Positions 55,864 to 64,000 of a DNA stretch of 64,000 nucleotides are shown piece after piece (position 1 is the first letter of the stretch; every line of letters starts with the position of its first letter). The notes beneath the pieces are model-generated. The model saw nothing but the letters and a program-made list of their open reading frames with translations. It made no database searches and had not been told where the DNA came from. Origin of the DNA: Acinetobacter gerneri DSM 14967 = CIP 107464 = MTCC 9824 (GTDB lineage Bacteria; Pseudomonadota; Gammaproteobacteria; Pseudomonadales; Moraxellaceae); the NCBI RefSeq assembly GCF_000368565.1, contig NZ_KB849537.1, positions 120,839 through 184,838 of the forward strand, read 5' to 3'. Made by a program: the position numbers and the translations under genes.

Positions 55864-55933
55864 AGCAAAGTTCGAAATCAAAATAAAAGCTGAAGATAAC
55901 AATCACTTTAAAAACACGAAAAGTTTACGCTTC

Positions 55934-55959
55934 GCGGTTCGAAAGAACCGCTTTTTTTT
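55934..55959 (+). terminator. Intrinsic terminator after amt
   Basis: GCGGTTC and GAACCGC with loop GAAA, followed by eight T residues. Confidence 0.9.
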
Positions 55960-55985
55960 AAATGCTAATCTAAGATGTAAATAAG

Positions 55986-56672
55986 TTAATTCAAGTGTTT
56001 TAAAATCTCAGATAAAGTCGAAATTTTATGTTCATTTTCAACTGTATTATCATGAAAACCATCCAGTAATAATGCCTGTAAACCCGCTGCTTTCGCCCCT
56101 TGAAAATCATTGATCGGATGATCTCCCACAAACAAACTTTGCGAAGGTTTAACCCCGAGCAGGCTACAACTTTGACTAAAAATCTCTGCTTTAGGTTTGG
56201 CAACACCGATTTTTTCTGAACTGATAATTTCATCAAAATAATCAGCAAATCCCATTTTTTTTAAGATATTGAGACGTGAAGCATGTTGACCATTGGAAAC
56301 AACAGCCAATTTATAGTTTTCAGCTTTTAAATGTTCTAACAGTGGCAAAGCCCCCTGCATCGCTACAGCAGATTGAGCAAATTGCTCAAACCAAAATTGC
56401 GTTAAAGTTTCCAGACTCGGTTTTGTAGACCACTCCAATTGCTCAATCAAAGCTTGTGCGACTGAAGCCGCAATACTTTTATGAGTTAAACGCTCTAAAA
56501 TGGGATAACCACCATGATCAATATAGTGGATAATTTCTGTGATTTTTGCTTGATCAGTGATCGTTAAATCAGCTTGATATACCTCAAATAAATGCCGGCT
56601 GAACACATTTATCGACTGCTCTCGATGCGTCAAAGTATTATCTAAATCAAAAAGAACAGCTTGAAATTTCAT
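55986..56672 (-). CDS. HAD-superfamily hydrolase (YjjG-like)
   Basis: 228 residues. Motif I FDLDNTLTH (nucleophile Asp9, acid/base Asp11), motif II VVSNGQ, motif III lysine in KIGVAKPKAEIF and motif IV FVGDHPINDFQGAK. The class I cap domain (about 20-90) resembles YjjG-type nucleotidases. Substrate unknown. Divergent from the PAP2 gene with phased PmrA-like hexamers between. Confidence 0.87.
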   Translation of the reverse strand: MKFQAVLFDLDNTLTHREQSINVFSRHLFEVYQADLTITDQAKITEIIHYIDHGGYPILERLTHKSIAASVAQALIEQLEWSTKPSLETLTQFWFEQFAQSAVAMQGALPLLEHLKAENYKLAVVSNGQHASRLNILKKMGFADYFDEIISSEKIGVAKPKAEIFSQSCSLLGVKPSQSLFVGDHPINDFQGAKAAGLQALLLDGFHDNTVENEHKISTLSEILKHLN

Positions 56673-56745
56673 GTGATATCCAATGAAAAATTATTTTCTT
56701 ATATTCATTATGAATGATGCATAGACCTATCCCAAATCATAATTA

Positions 56746-56773
56746 ATTAAGTAAATATTAAGTTTCGATTAAG
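56746..56773 (+). promoter_or_regulatory. Three phased ATTAAG hexamers (PmrA-box-like array)
   Basis: ATTAAG occurs at 56746, 56757 and 56768, each separated by exactly five bases, and TTTAAG follows at 56784. The 11-bp period and hexamer fit the HTTAAD-N5-HTTAAD PmrA site of Acinetobacter. The array is 58-85 bases before the PAP2 start and 74-101 bases before the HAD start, so it could serve either gene. No strong -35 is seen, which is usual for activator-dependent promoters. Confidence 0.55.
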
Positions 56774-56830
56774 TCCAAACTAATTTAAGCATCCTATGTT
56801 TAGCATAACGAATTGGTTTTGACCGTTGCT

Positions 56831-57550
56831 ATGTTTAAAGGTTCTTTTTTAAAATCTCAAATTTTGTTTTTGATTTTTAGTTTCTGCATTCTTTATTTTT
56901 ATTTTCCTGTTGGGGGCAAAATAGATCTATTGCTGATCCAACCTTGGGTTGATGCAACAGGACATTTTCCACATCGAAGCGATTGGCTTTTGACGAAAAT
57001 CAATCATGGCTTAGTTAAAAATATTATTATTGTAATTTATGTAGCGATATTTAGTCTTTGGTGTGCTTCATTTAAAGTTGAAAAGCTAAAAAGCCATCGG
57101 TTTAGTCTAGGGTATTTATTTTGGATCAGCATTATCGCAGCAGGCATCATTGGCTTTATTAAATCGCAGTCTCCCCATGCTTGCCCTTGGAATATGACCC
57201 AACCCACTGCAACAGGTTTTGTTTGGGATTTTTCAGCAAAAAAAGGACATTGTTTCCCTGGTGGACATGCAGCAACAGGCTTCATGTTAATGACAGGTTA
57301 TTTTGTATATCGCTTACGCAATACTAAACTTGCCTATCTATTTTTGATCTCAGGCATCGTTTTAGGTTTCATTATGGGATGGGGACAAATGATGCGTGGT
57401 GCACATTTCTTTAGCCACAATATCTGGACTTTCTGGATAGTATGGTGTGCCAATGTGGTCGCTTATTTGGTTTTCTCTAAAAAACTAAGTCCATTTAATC
57501 GTCCGTTAGCCCCACATTCTCATCCAAGTAAAATCAATACCTATATTTAA
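56831..57550 (+). CDS. PAP2-family membrane phosphatase (lipid phosphatase-like)
   Basis: About 239 residues from the ATG at 56831 (the frame opens at a TTG at 56813; neither has a strong ribosome binding site). Five or six membrane segments. The PAP2 catalytic motifs are present in altered form: K111-x6-CPW (Arg-Pro of motif 1 replaced by Cys-Pro), CFPGGH (141-146) and RGAHFFSH (189-196). This CPW/FPGGH form is seen in LpxE-like and related lipid phosphatases. Substrate could be lipid A, phosphatidate or undecaprenyl pyrophosphate. Confidence 0.83.
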   Translation: MFKGSFLKSQILFLIFSFCILYFYFPVGGKIDLLLIQPWVDATGHFPHRSDWLLTKINHGLVKNIIIVIYVAIFSLWCASFKVEKLKSHRFSLGYLFWISIIAAGIIGFIKSQSPHACPWNMTQPTATGFVWDFSAKKGHCFPGGHAATGFMLMTGYFVYRLRNTKLAYLFLISGIVLGFIMGWGQMMRGAHFFSHNIWTFWIVWCANVVAYLVFSKKLSPFNRPLAPHSHPSKINTYI

Positions 57551-57592
57551 TTTCATGAAAATAGCATAGGTTGACCACATATCAATATACAT

Positions 57593-57621
57593 AAAAAAAA
57601 CTCCTAAAAAGGAGTTTTTTT
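57593..57621. terminator. Bidirectional terminator between PAP2 and pit genes
   Basis: ACTCCT-AAAA-AGGAGT with long A and T tracts on either side, between convergent genes. Confidence 0.9.
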
Positions 57622-57636
57622 ATACCACTTTTCAAC

Positions 57637-59259
57637 TTAGAAAAGCTGCAGGAACAACCAATACAAAGCACCTGACAAACAGATCGTCGCAGGAAGTGTA
57701 AGCACCCATGCAGAAAGGATACTCTTCACAGTATTGAGGTTTAATCCACTCTTGTTGGCAACCATCGTCCCTGCTACAGCACTGTTCAATACATGCGTCG
57801 TTGACACTGGCAAACCAAAGCCATCAGCCGCAGCAATCGTACTCATCGCAACAAGTTCAGCAGACATACCTTGACCATAAGTCATGTGATGTTTACCGAT
57901 ACGCTCACCAACTGTCACCACGATACGTTTCCAACCCACCATCGTACCTAAACCTAGAGCAAGTGCGACCGCTACTTTTACCCAAGTCGGAATATATTGT
58001 AGGAATGAATCAAGGTTACTACGGTATTTCTTAACAACTTGAGCTTGATCAGCAGTCATTTCAGGCAATTGTTCTGCTTTATCTAAACGCTTAAATGTCG
58101 TTGTGCTCAAATACATATCGTTTCGAATGCTATTTACATCATGTTCTGGGATATTTTTAAGATCACCATAGACAGCAATACGCTCACCCAAATGATCCGT
58201 CATACTCGCCAGTGCAGGCACAACATCGTTATTCATTTGTTTAGTTTGGATATATTTAGTCAAAACTTCACGTGCTTTCGGATCTGGAATATCAGCATGA
58301 TTTGCATAAATCGCAGTCGCAGTTTGACTTGAAAGCTGTTCAAATGTTTGTAGATGTGCTTGGTCTAAATTTTTATTTAAAGAATAAGCCAGCGGAACCA
58401 AACCAATCAAAATCAACATGATCAGTCCCATGCCTTTTTGCCCATCATTTGAACCATGTGCAAAACTCACACCTGTACAAGTGAAGATCAAAATTGCACG
58501 AATCAATGGTGGTGGTGGCTTATTCCCTTCAGGTGGTTGGAACAATTCGAGTTGTTTTTTAAATATTTTTTTAACAATAAGAAAGACAACTGCTGCAAAT
58601 GCAAAACCAATCAATGGAGAAAATAGTAGCGCTTTACCGACTTTTAAAACTTGGTCAACATCAATACCACTTGCCCCACCCGTAGACGCATGCAGTAAAT
58701 AGTTCGCAATACCCACACCTAAAATCGAACCGATTAAAGTATGTGAGCTTGAAGCTGGGATACCCAAAAACCAAGTACCGACATTCCAAACAATCGCAGA
58801 AATTAACATGGCAAAAACCATGGCAAATCCAGCACCACTGCCCACATTCATGATCAATTCTACAGGCAATAAGGCAATGATCCCGTATGCAACAGCACCA
58901 CTTGCCACCATTACGCCCAAGAAGTTACAAAAACCAGCCCACATCACTGCTACAGGCGCAGGCAAGGCATTGGTATAAATCACAGTTGCAACAGCATTGG
59001 CTGTATCGTGGAAACCATTTACAAACTCAAATCCAAGCGCAATAAAAAGTGCAGTTGAAAGTAAAACAACAGAGTAAAGGCTTAATGGCGGTACATGAGA
59101 TAAATCTGCATTGACTTGAACACCGATATAAATCAGCGTTCCGATAATGATCGTCAAAAACACCGGCAGAAAGAACTTCGGTGTTGGCACATGAACATTC
59201 GTAGACTTGCTAGCCGACGATTGTGCTGAATCTGGAACGGGAGGTAAATTAGAATTCAT
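57637..59259 (-). CDS. pit: Inorganic phosphate transporter, Pit family
   Basis: 540 residues; imports phosphate with metal cations. The duplicated signature is visible as NGFHDTANAVATVIYTNALP (N-terminal) and FAHGSNDGQKGMG (central), plus GLPVSTTHVLNSAVAGTMVA near the C-terminus. A long polar loop of about 130 residues (roughly 295-420) separates the two membrane halves. A near-consensus PHO box lies 48-65 bases before the ATG, implying PhoB control, although E. coli pitA is largely constitutive. Confidence 0.93.
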   Translation of the reverse strand: MNSNLPPVPDSAQSSASKSTNVHVPTPKFFLPVFLTIIIGTLIYIGVQVNADLSHVPPLSLYSVVLLSTALFIALGFEFVNGFHDTANAVATVIYTNALPAPVAVMWAGFCNFLGVMVASGAVAYGIIALLPVELIMNVGSGAGFAMVFAMLISAIVWNVGTWFLGIPASSSHTLIGSILGVGIANYLLHASTGGASGIDVDQVLKVGKALLFSPLIGFAFAAVVFLIVKKIFKKQLELFQPPEGNKPPPPLIRAILIFTCTGVSFAHGSNDGQKGMGLIMLILIGLVPLAYSLNKNLDQAHLQTFEQLSSQTATAIYANHADIPDPKAREVLTKYIQTKQMNNDVVPALASMTDHLGERIAVYGDLKNIPEHDVNSIRNDMYLSTTTFKRLDKAEQLPEMTADQAQVVKKYRSNLDSFLQYIPTWVKVAVALALGLGTMVGWKRIVVTVGERIGKHHMTYGQGMSAELVAMSTIAAADGFGLPVSTTHVLNSAVAGTMVANKSGLNLNTVKSILSAWVLTLPATICLSGALYWLFLQLF

Positions 59260-59912
59260 GCAGACGGTTAAGAGGATAATAAAATCCCCTTATTGTTCAA
59301 TTAAATTGTGACAATTATATGACAAAAGACTGTCATATAAAGTCTTATTTTTCATATTTGAGCAATTTTTTACTGTGTGCAAAACGTCCTGTTTACAATT
59401 TTATTCATTACATAATAAATACTTATGTATTTTTCATGTAAATTTGTTTTACAAAAAAGCTTATTCATATTTGTCATAATCATTGTCACACTTTGATCAA
59501 AATACAGACAAACAAACTTAGAATGAAAATAATAGATGAAAATTATGACAAATTGATTAAAAAAACTGCATCATTTTCCAGAATCGAATGTGAACTGGTC
59601 ATCATTTATGATAATAAGCCCTTTAAAAACCATCTTTACTATATAAATAATGGATAGACCGCGTCATAACACCCGCTTTTGTCTCATGACAATCTTTCCC
59701 TCCCGCAAGGTTTAATTTTGAAAATAAATATGGTCTTGCGTATCTTGATTATGCATTGCCTATTTGAGTCATTTTAAAACAATAATTTTCATGAGATTTA
59801 TATTGATTATGATCAGTTAAAACGTTGGTCATCTTCCCTGAGAGAATCAACTATTTATGCAGAGGATCTGTTACAATATTCGCCGTTTTAAAGTCCTGCT
59901 GAGAGTTTTTGA
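59260..59912. other. Divergent pit/metH regulatory region
   Basis: About 650 bases without a supported gene. It contains the PHO box and a second, imperfectly spaced TGTCA pair. A TACAAT hexamer near 59872 is a possible metH -10. No cobalamin or SAM riboswitch was recognised. Confidence 0.4.
59307..59324 (-). promoter_or_regulatory. PHO box upstream of pit
   Basis: On the minus strand the site reads TTGTCATATAATTGTCAC, against the E. coli consensus CTGTCATAWAWCTGTCAC: both 7-base repeats with the 4-base spacer, two C-to-T differences. It sits directly upstream of the pit start. A second TTGTCAT...TTGTCAC pair with one extra spacer base occurs at 59471-59489 on the plus strand. Confidence 0.7.
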
Positions 59913-62900
59913 ATGTCGACATTAGCCACCTTAAAAGAACTTCTTGCCAAACGCATCCTGATTATCGATGGTGCGATGGGTACGATGATTCAACGTCATA
60001 AATTACAAGAAGAAGACTATCGTGGTGAACGTTTTGCAGACTGGGCTTCAGACCTAAAAGGAAATAATGACCTCTTAGTTTTGACTCAACCGCAAATCAT
60101 CCAAGGCATTCATGAAGCATATCTCGATGCGGGTGCAGATATTATTGAAACCAACAGCTTTAACGGCACACGTGTTTCAATGTCTGACTATCATATGGAA
60201 GAGCTGGTTCCTGAGATCAACCGTGAAGCTGCGCGTATCGCCAAAGCTGCATGTGAAAAATATTCGACTCCTGATAAACCACGTTTTGTGGCAGGTGTAC
60301 TTGGCCCTACTTCTCGTACGTGTTCAATTTCACCCAATGTAAATGACCCTGCATTTCGTAACATTACATTCGATGAGCTGAAAGAAAACTATATCGAAGC
60401 TGCACATGCCCTCATTGAAGGCGGTGCCGATATTCTTTTGATCGAAACTGTGTTTGATACCTTGAACTGTAAAGCAGCGATTTTTGCAGTCAAAGAAGTC
60501 TTCAAACAGCTCGGTCGTGAATTGCCATTGATGATTTCAGGGACGATTACCGATGCTTCTGGTCGTACATTGACAGGCCAAACTGCTGAAGCTTTTTGGA
60601 ACTCTGTACGTCACGGCGATTTACTTTCAATTGGTTTTAACTGTGCGCTTGGTGCTGATGCTATGCGCCCGCATGTTAAAACGATTTCCGATGTTGCAAA
60701 TACTTATATTTCTGCGCATCCAAATGCTGGCTTGCCAAATGCTTTTGGTGAATATGATGAAACACCAGAACAAACTGCCGCATTTTTAAAAGAATTTGCC
60801 GAAAGTGGTTTGATCAATATCACGGGTGGTTGCTGTGGTACTACACCAGATCATATCCGTGCCATTTACAATGCCGTAAAAGATATCAAACCTCGTCAAA
60901 TTGCAGATGTTCGTCCTGCTTGTCGTTTAAGTGGTTTAGAACCATTTAACATTTATGATGACTCTTTATTCGTCAATGTCGGTGAACGAACTAACGTTAC
61001 TGGTTCAAAAAAATTCTTACGTTTAATCCGTGAAGAAAACTATGCCGAAGCTTTAGATGTTGCACGTCAACAAGTTGAAGCTGGCGCACAGGTCATCGAT
61101 ATCAATATGGATGAAGGGATGCTAGATAGTGAATATGCCATGGTGCATTTTCTAAATCTTGTGGCATCTGAACCTGATATTTCACGTGTGCCGATTATGA
61201 TCGACTCCTCTAAATGGGAGATCATTGAGTCTGGCTTAAAATGCGTTCAAGGTAAACCGATCGTTAACTCGATTTCCCTCAAAGAAGGTTATGACGAATT
61301 TGTGCATAAAGCACGCCTCTGCCGCCAATATGGCGCAGCGATTATCGTTATGGCTTTTGATGAAACAGGTCAGGCAGACACTGCGGCACGTAAACGCGAA
61401 ATCTGTAAACGTTCTTATGATGTACTCGTCAACGATGTTGGCTTCCCTGCTGAAGATATCATTTTCGATCCAAACGTATTTGCTGTTGCTACAGGGATCG
61501 AAGAACACAATAACTACGCTGTAGATTTCATTGAAGCAACAGGTTGGATCAAACAAAACCTTCCACATGCTATGATTTCGGGCGGTGTGTCTAACGTATC
61601 ATTCTCATTCCGTGGTAATGAACCAGTCCGTGAAGCGATTCACTCTGTATTCCTCTACTATGCCATCAAACAAGGCATGACTATGGGGATCGTAAACGCA
61701 GGTCAAATGGCGATTTACGATGATATTGACCCTGAATTAAAAGCTGCGGTTGAAGATGTGATTCTGAATCAGAATCAAGGTGAAAGCCTACATGATGCGA
61801 CTGAAAAATTGCTTGAAGTAGCTGAAAAATACCGTGGTCAAGGTGCAGCGCAAAAACAGGTAGAAAATCTGGAATGGCGTGAGCTTCCTGTCGAAAAACG
61901 TCTTGAACATGCGCTTGTTAAAGGCATTACCACCTTTATTGATGAAGATACTGAAGAAGCACGTTTAAAATCAGCTCGTCCTCTTGATGTGATCGAAGGT
62001 CCATTGATGGATGGTATGAACGTGGTCGGTGACCTATTCGGTTCGGGTAAAATGTTCCTCCCACAAGTGGTGAAATCTGCTCGCGTCATGAAACAAGCTG
62101 TAGCTTGGCTCAACCCGTACATTGAAGCAGAAAAAACAGCAGGCGAATCCAAAGGTAAAGTGCTCATGGCAACTGTAAAAGGTGACGTACATGACATTGG
62201 TAAAAATATCGTTGGTGTTGTTCTAGGCTGTAATGGTTATGACATCATTGACCTTGGCGTGATGGTGCCTGCTGAAAAAATATTACAAACTGCAATTGAT
62301 GAAAAAGTCGATATTATCGGGCTTTCAGGCTTGATTACCCCTTCTCTGGATGAAATGGTCTTTGTTGCAAAAGAAATGCAACGTAAAGATTTTCATATTC
62401 CATTATTGATTGGTGGTGCGACAACCTCTAAAGCACATACTGCTGTAAAAATTGATCCACAATATTCAAATGATGCGGTGATTTATGTTGCAGATGCCTC
62501 ACGTGCTGTGGGTGTTGCGACATCGCTCCTCTCTAAAGAAAAGAAACCTGCTTTTGTTGCAGAACATCGCGCTGAATATGTCAAAGTACGTGAGCGTATT
62601 GCCAATAAACAACCAAAAGCTGCAAAACTCTCTTATGAAGAATCAGTTGAAAATGGTTTGAAAATTGATTGGGATAATTTCGTTCCAGCGAAACCAAATA
62701 TGCTTGGTTCTCAAGTCCTGACCAATTATCCATTGGAAACTTTGGTTGAATATTTTGACTGGACACCATTCTTTATTTCATGGAGTCTGGCTGGTAAATT
62801 CCCGAAAATTTTGACTGATGAAATCGTCGGTGAAGCTGCGACTGATTTGTATAATCAAGCGCAAGAGATGCTCAAAGACATCATTGAAAATAAACGCTTT

Positions 62901-63599
62901 GATGCACGTGCTGTTTTTGCAATCCATCCTGCAAAACGTACAGGTGCTGATACTGTGACCGTTTATGATGAACAAGGCACAGAAACACATCACTTTGAAC
63001 ATATTCGCCAACAATCAGACAAAGTGACAGGTAAACCAAACTTATCATTGGCCGATTTCATTAGTACTTCTGATCAAAATCAAGATTATCTCGGTGGATT
63101 TACCGTTTCGATCTTTGGTGCTGAAGAAATGGCACATGAGTTTAAAGCCAAAGGTGATGACTACTCAGCAATCCTTGTACAGTCTTTGGGTGACCGTTTT
63201 GCAGAAGCTTTTGCGGAACATTTGCATGAACGTATCCGTAAAGAGTTCTGGGGCTATCAAGCTGATGAAAAACTTTCAAATGAAGAGCTGATCAAAGAGA
63301 AGTATGTCGGGATTCGTCCTGCACCAGGTTACCCTGCATGCCCTGAGCATTCGGAAAAAGCCTCTTTATTTGATTGGTTAGGTTCTACTGACAAAATTGG
63401 AACTCAATTGACTTCTAGTTTTGCGATGTGGCCACCATCAAGTGTCAGTGGTTTTTATTATTCAAATCCTGAATCTCAGTATTTTAATGTCGGTAAAATC
63501 GCGCTTGATCAGTTAGAAGATTATGCAAAACGTAAAAATTGGACTTTAGATGAAGCGAAACGTTGGTTAGCGCCGAATTTGGATGATTCGATTTCTTGA
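59913..63599 (+). CDS. metH: Cobalamin-dependent methionine synthase MetH
   Basis: A full-length 1228-residue enzyme with four modules. Homocysteine domain (1-330) with zinc cysteines in FNCALGAD and [10 protein letters not shown]; folate domain (about 350-620; [14 protein letters not shown]); cobalamin domain with [11 protein letters not shown] and lower ligand His760 (His759 in E. coli); and the SAM-binding reactivation domain (about 900-1228; [16 protein letters not shown]). Transfers methyl from methyltetrahydrofolate to homocysteine. A good upstream spacing and no visible riboswitch; the transcript is monocistronic. Confidence 0.97.
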   Translation: MSTLATLKELLAKRILIIDGAMGTMIQRHKLQEEDYRGERFADWASDLKGNNDLLVLTQPQIIQGIHEAYLDAGADIIETNSFNGTRVSMSDYHMEELVPEINREAARIAKAACEKYSTPDKPRFVAGVLGPTSRTCSISPNVNDPAFRNITFDELKENYIEAAHALIEGGADILLIETVFDTLNCKAAIFAVKEVFKQLGRELPLMISGTITDASGRTLTGQTAEAFWNSVRHGDLLSIGFNCALGADAMRPHVKTISDVANTYISAHPNAGLPNAFGEYDETPEQTAAFLKEFAESGLINITGGCCGTTPDHIRAIYNAVKDIKPRQIADVRPACRLSGLEPFNIYDDSLFVNVGERTNVTGSKKFLRLIREENYAEALDVARQQVEAGAQVIDINMDEGMLDSEYAMVHFLNLVASEPDISRVPIMIDSSKWEIIESGLKCVQGKPIVNSISLKEGYDEFVHKARLCRQYGAAIIVMAFDETGQADTAARKREICKRSYDVLVNDVGFPAEDIIFDPNVFAVATGIEEHNNYAVDFIEATGWIKQNLPHAMISGGVSNVSFSFRGNEPVREAIHSVFLYYAIKQGMTMGIVNAGQMAIYDDIDPELKAAVEDVILNQNQGESLHDATEKLLEVAEKYRGQGAAQKQVENLEWRELPVEKRLEHALVKGITTFIDEDTEEARLKSARPLDVIEGPLMDGMNVVGDLFGSGKMFLPQVVKSARVMKQAVAWLNPYIEAEKTAGESKGKVLMATVKGDVHDIGKNIVGVVLGCNGYDIIDLGVMVPAEKILQTAIDEKVDIIGLSGLITPSLDEMVFVAKEMQRKDFHIPLLIGGATTSKAHTAVKIDPQYSNDAVIYVADASRAVGVATSLLSKEKKPAFVAEHRAEYVKVRERIANKQPKAAKLSYEESVENGLKIDWDNFVPAKPNMLGSQVLTNYPLETLVEYFDWTPFFISWSLAGKFPKILTDEIVGEAATDLYNQAQEMLKDIIENKRFDARAVFAIHPAKRTGADTVTVYDEQGTETHHFEHIRQQSDKVTGKPNLSLADFISTSDQNQDYLGGFTVSIFGAEEMAHEFKAKGDDYSAILVQSLGDRFAEAFAEHLHERIRKEFWGYQADEKLSNEELIKEKYVGIRPAPGYPACPEHSEKASLFDWLGSTDKIGTQLTSSFAMWPPSSVSGFYYSNPESQYFNVGKIALDQLEDYAKRKNWTLDEAKRWLAPNLDDSIS

Positions 63600-63618
63600 T
63601 TTTTTAAATCTCCCCTAA

Positions 63619-63639
63619 CCCCTCTTTGAAAAAGAGGGG
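63619..63639. repeat. Palindromic element (CCCCTCTTT-GAA-AAAGAGGGG)
   Basis: A perfect 9-bp stem with a GAA loop, preceded by TCTCCCCTAA and followed at about 63680 by GGGAGGGATT, the outer inverse arm. The outline matches a class of intergenic C/T-rich palindromes seen in Moraxellaceae and other genomes. It lies between metH and the DUF559 gene. Copy number cannot be checked in this window. Confidence 0.45.
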
Positions 63640-63715
63640 AACTGCGCGTATCCAAAGAATTAGGTGACAGCTCCTTTTTTCACTGGGAGGGATTATTAAT
63701 TCAAGGTGATTCCAA

Positions 63716-64000
63716 TTACTTACAACACCTTTCATAAATAGCTTGTATTACAGTATCCACTTCCTGCAAAACTTGTCTATTATCAAACCTCAATACTTTT
63801 AGCCCCAATTCGCCTAGAGTCTGATCTCTATTTCTATCAGCCTTTAGTCCCTCAGCTGTATAATGCTGACCACCATCACATTCGACGACTAAATTTACAG
63901 ACGGGCAATAAAAATCAACTATAAAATTTAGAATAGGTTTCTGCCGATAAAACTGTAATCCTAAAATTTGCTTATAACGCAATCTTGACCAAAGTAACTT
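63716..64000 (-). CDS. DUF559 endonuclease-like protein, N-terminus missing
   Basis: The gene continues past the right edge; the frame is open to base 64000 (reading KLLWSRLRYKQILG first). The domain has the restriction-endonuclease-like signature FYRQKPILNFIVDFYCPSVN, then VVECDGGQHY (catalytic Asp and Glu/Gln pattern), and ends LKVLRFDNRQVLQEVDTVIQAIY. DUF559 proteins are related to Vsr-type nicking enzymes; their role is unknown. The C-rich palindrome next to the stop is typical of their surroundings. Confidence 0.8.
   Translation of the reverse strand, partial: KLLWSRLRYKQILGLQFYRQKPILNFIVDFYCPSVNLVVECDGGQHYTAEGLKADRNRDQTLGELGLKVLRFDNRQVLQEVDTVIQAIYERCCK

Noticed and set aside
59730..59780. 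A 15-codon ORF (MVLRILIMHCLFESF) upstream of metH
   Set aside because: No ribosome binding site at a usable distance and no supporting structure.
59260..59912. A cobalamin riboswitch before metH
   Set aside because: I could not find the B12-box-like conserved segment or the usual stem arrangement.

Overview
The window is AT-rich chromosomal DNA of a gammaproteobacterium, very probably an Acinetobacter (Moraxellaceae). I infer this from recognisable family and gene-order signatures, not from a search: an AtfA-type wax ester synthase close to the ADP1 enzyme, the operon order pmrC-pmrA-pmrB, and the order rubA-rubB-estB-oxyR known from Acinetobacter. Nearly all of it is ordinary core genome. 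The exceptions are one IS30-family insertion, two intergenic repeat-like palindromes, and two very small ORFs with strong ribosome binding sites.

Layout. 1-3.3 kb: the end of a formylglycine-generating enzyme, an unrecognised 515-residue protein and a kinase-fold protein. 3.3-7.1 kb: the pmrCAB operon (lipid A phosphoethanolamine transferase and its two-component system) with a perfect PmrA box. 7.3-13.4 kb: an AmpG-like permease, a PlsC-like acyltransferase, a patatin lipoprotein, an NfeD/SPFH pair and PutP. 13.5-19.6 kb: IspA, a PAS-GGDEF protein with a degenerate active site, PrpF, an aromatic amino acid permease, DedA and tRNA-Arg(CCT). 19.6-25.3 kb: a 17-codon sORF, a FadL porin, ThrH, an APS reductase, wax ester synthase and a 57-codon protein not previously counted among long ORFs. 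25.4-29.8 kb: mreB-mreC-mreD-maf-rng on the minus strand, divergent from gatC-gatA-gatB (30.0-33.3 kb). 33.4-36.7 kb: a membrane protein gene split by an IS30 element (34116-35186, 2-bp target duplication), small membrane proteins and a 21-codon hydrophobic peptide gene. 36.9-46.7 kb: a LysR regulator with a two-gene chromate transporter, an SbmA-like transporter, DJ-1/PfpI, a KgtP-like symporter, a second LysR with an AEC carrier, and a Wzi-family porin. 46.8-54.3 kb: lysS, an esterase, apt and rubA-rubB-estB-oxyR. 54.7-64 kb: Amt, a HAD phosphatase, a PAP2 phosphatase, a Pit phosphate transporter, metH and a DUF559 endonuclease-like gene at the right edge.

How the genes work together. The main functional theme is the envelope: PmrCAB, a PAP2 phosphatase and a kinase-fold protein. 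The last two have phased copies of a PmrA-box-like hexamer upstream, which suggests, but does not prove, a wider PmrA circuit. A second theme is hydrocarbon and lipid metabolism: FadL, AtfA and the rubredoxin pair. The Pit gene carries a near-consensus PHO box. The best candidates for undescribed biology are the 21-codon hydrophobic peptide gene at 36006 with a structured leader and its own hairpin, the 17-codon ORF at 19655 with a nine-base Shine-Dalgarno match, and the phased PmrA-like arrays.
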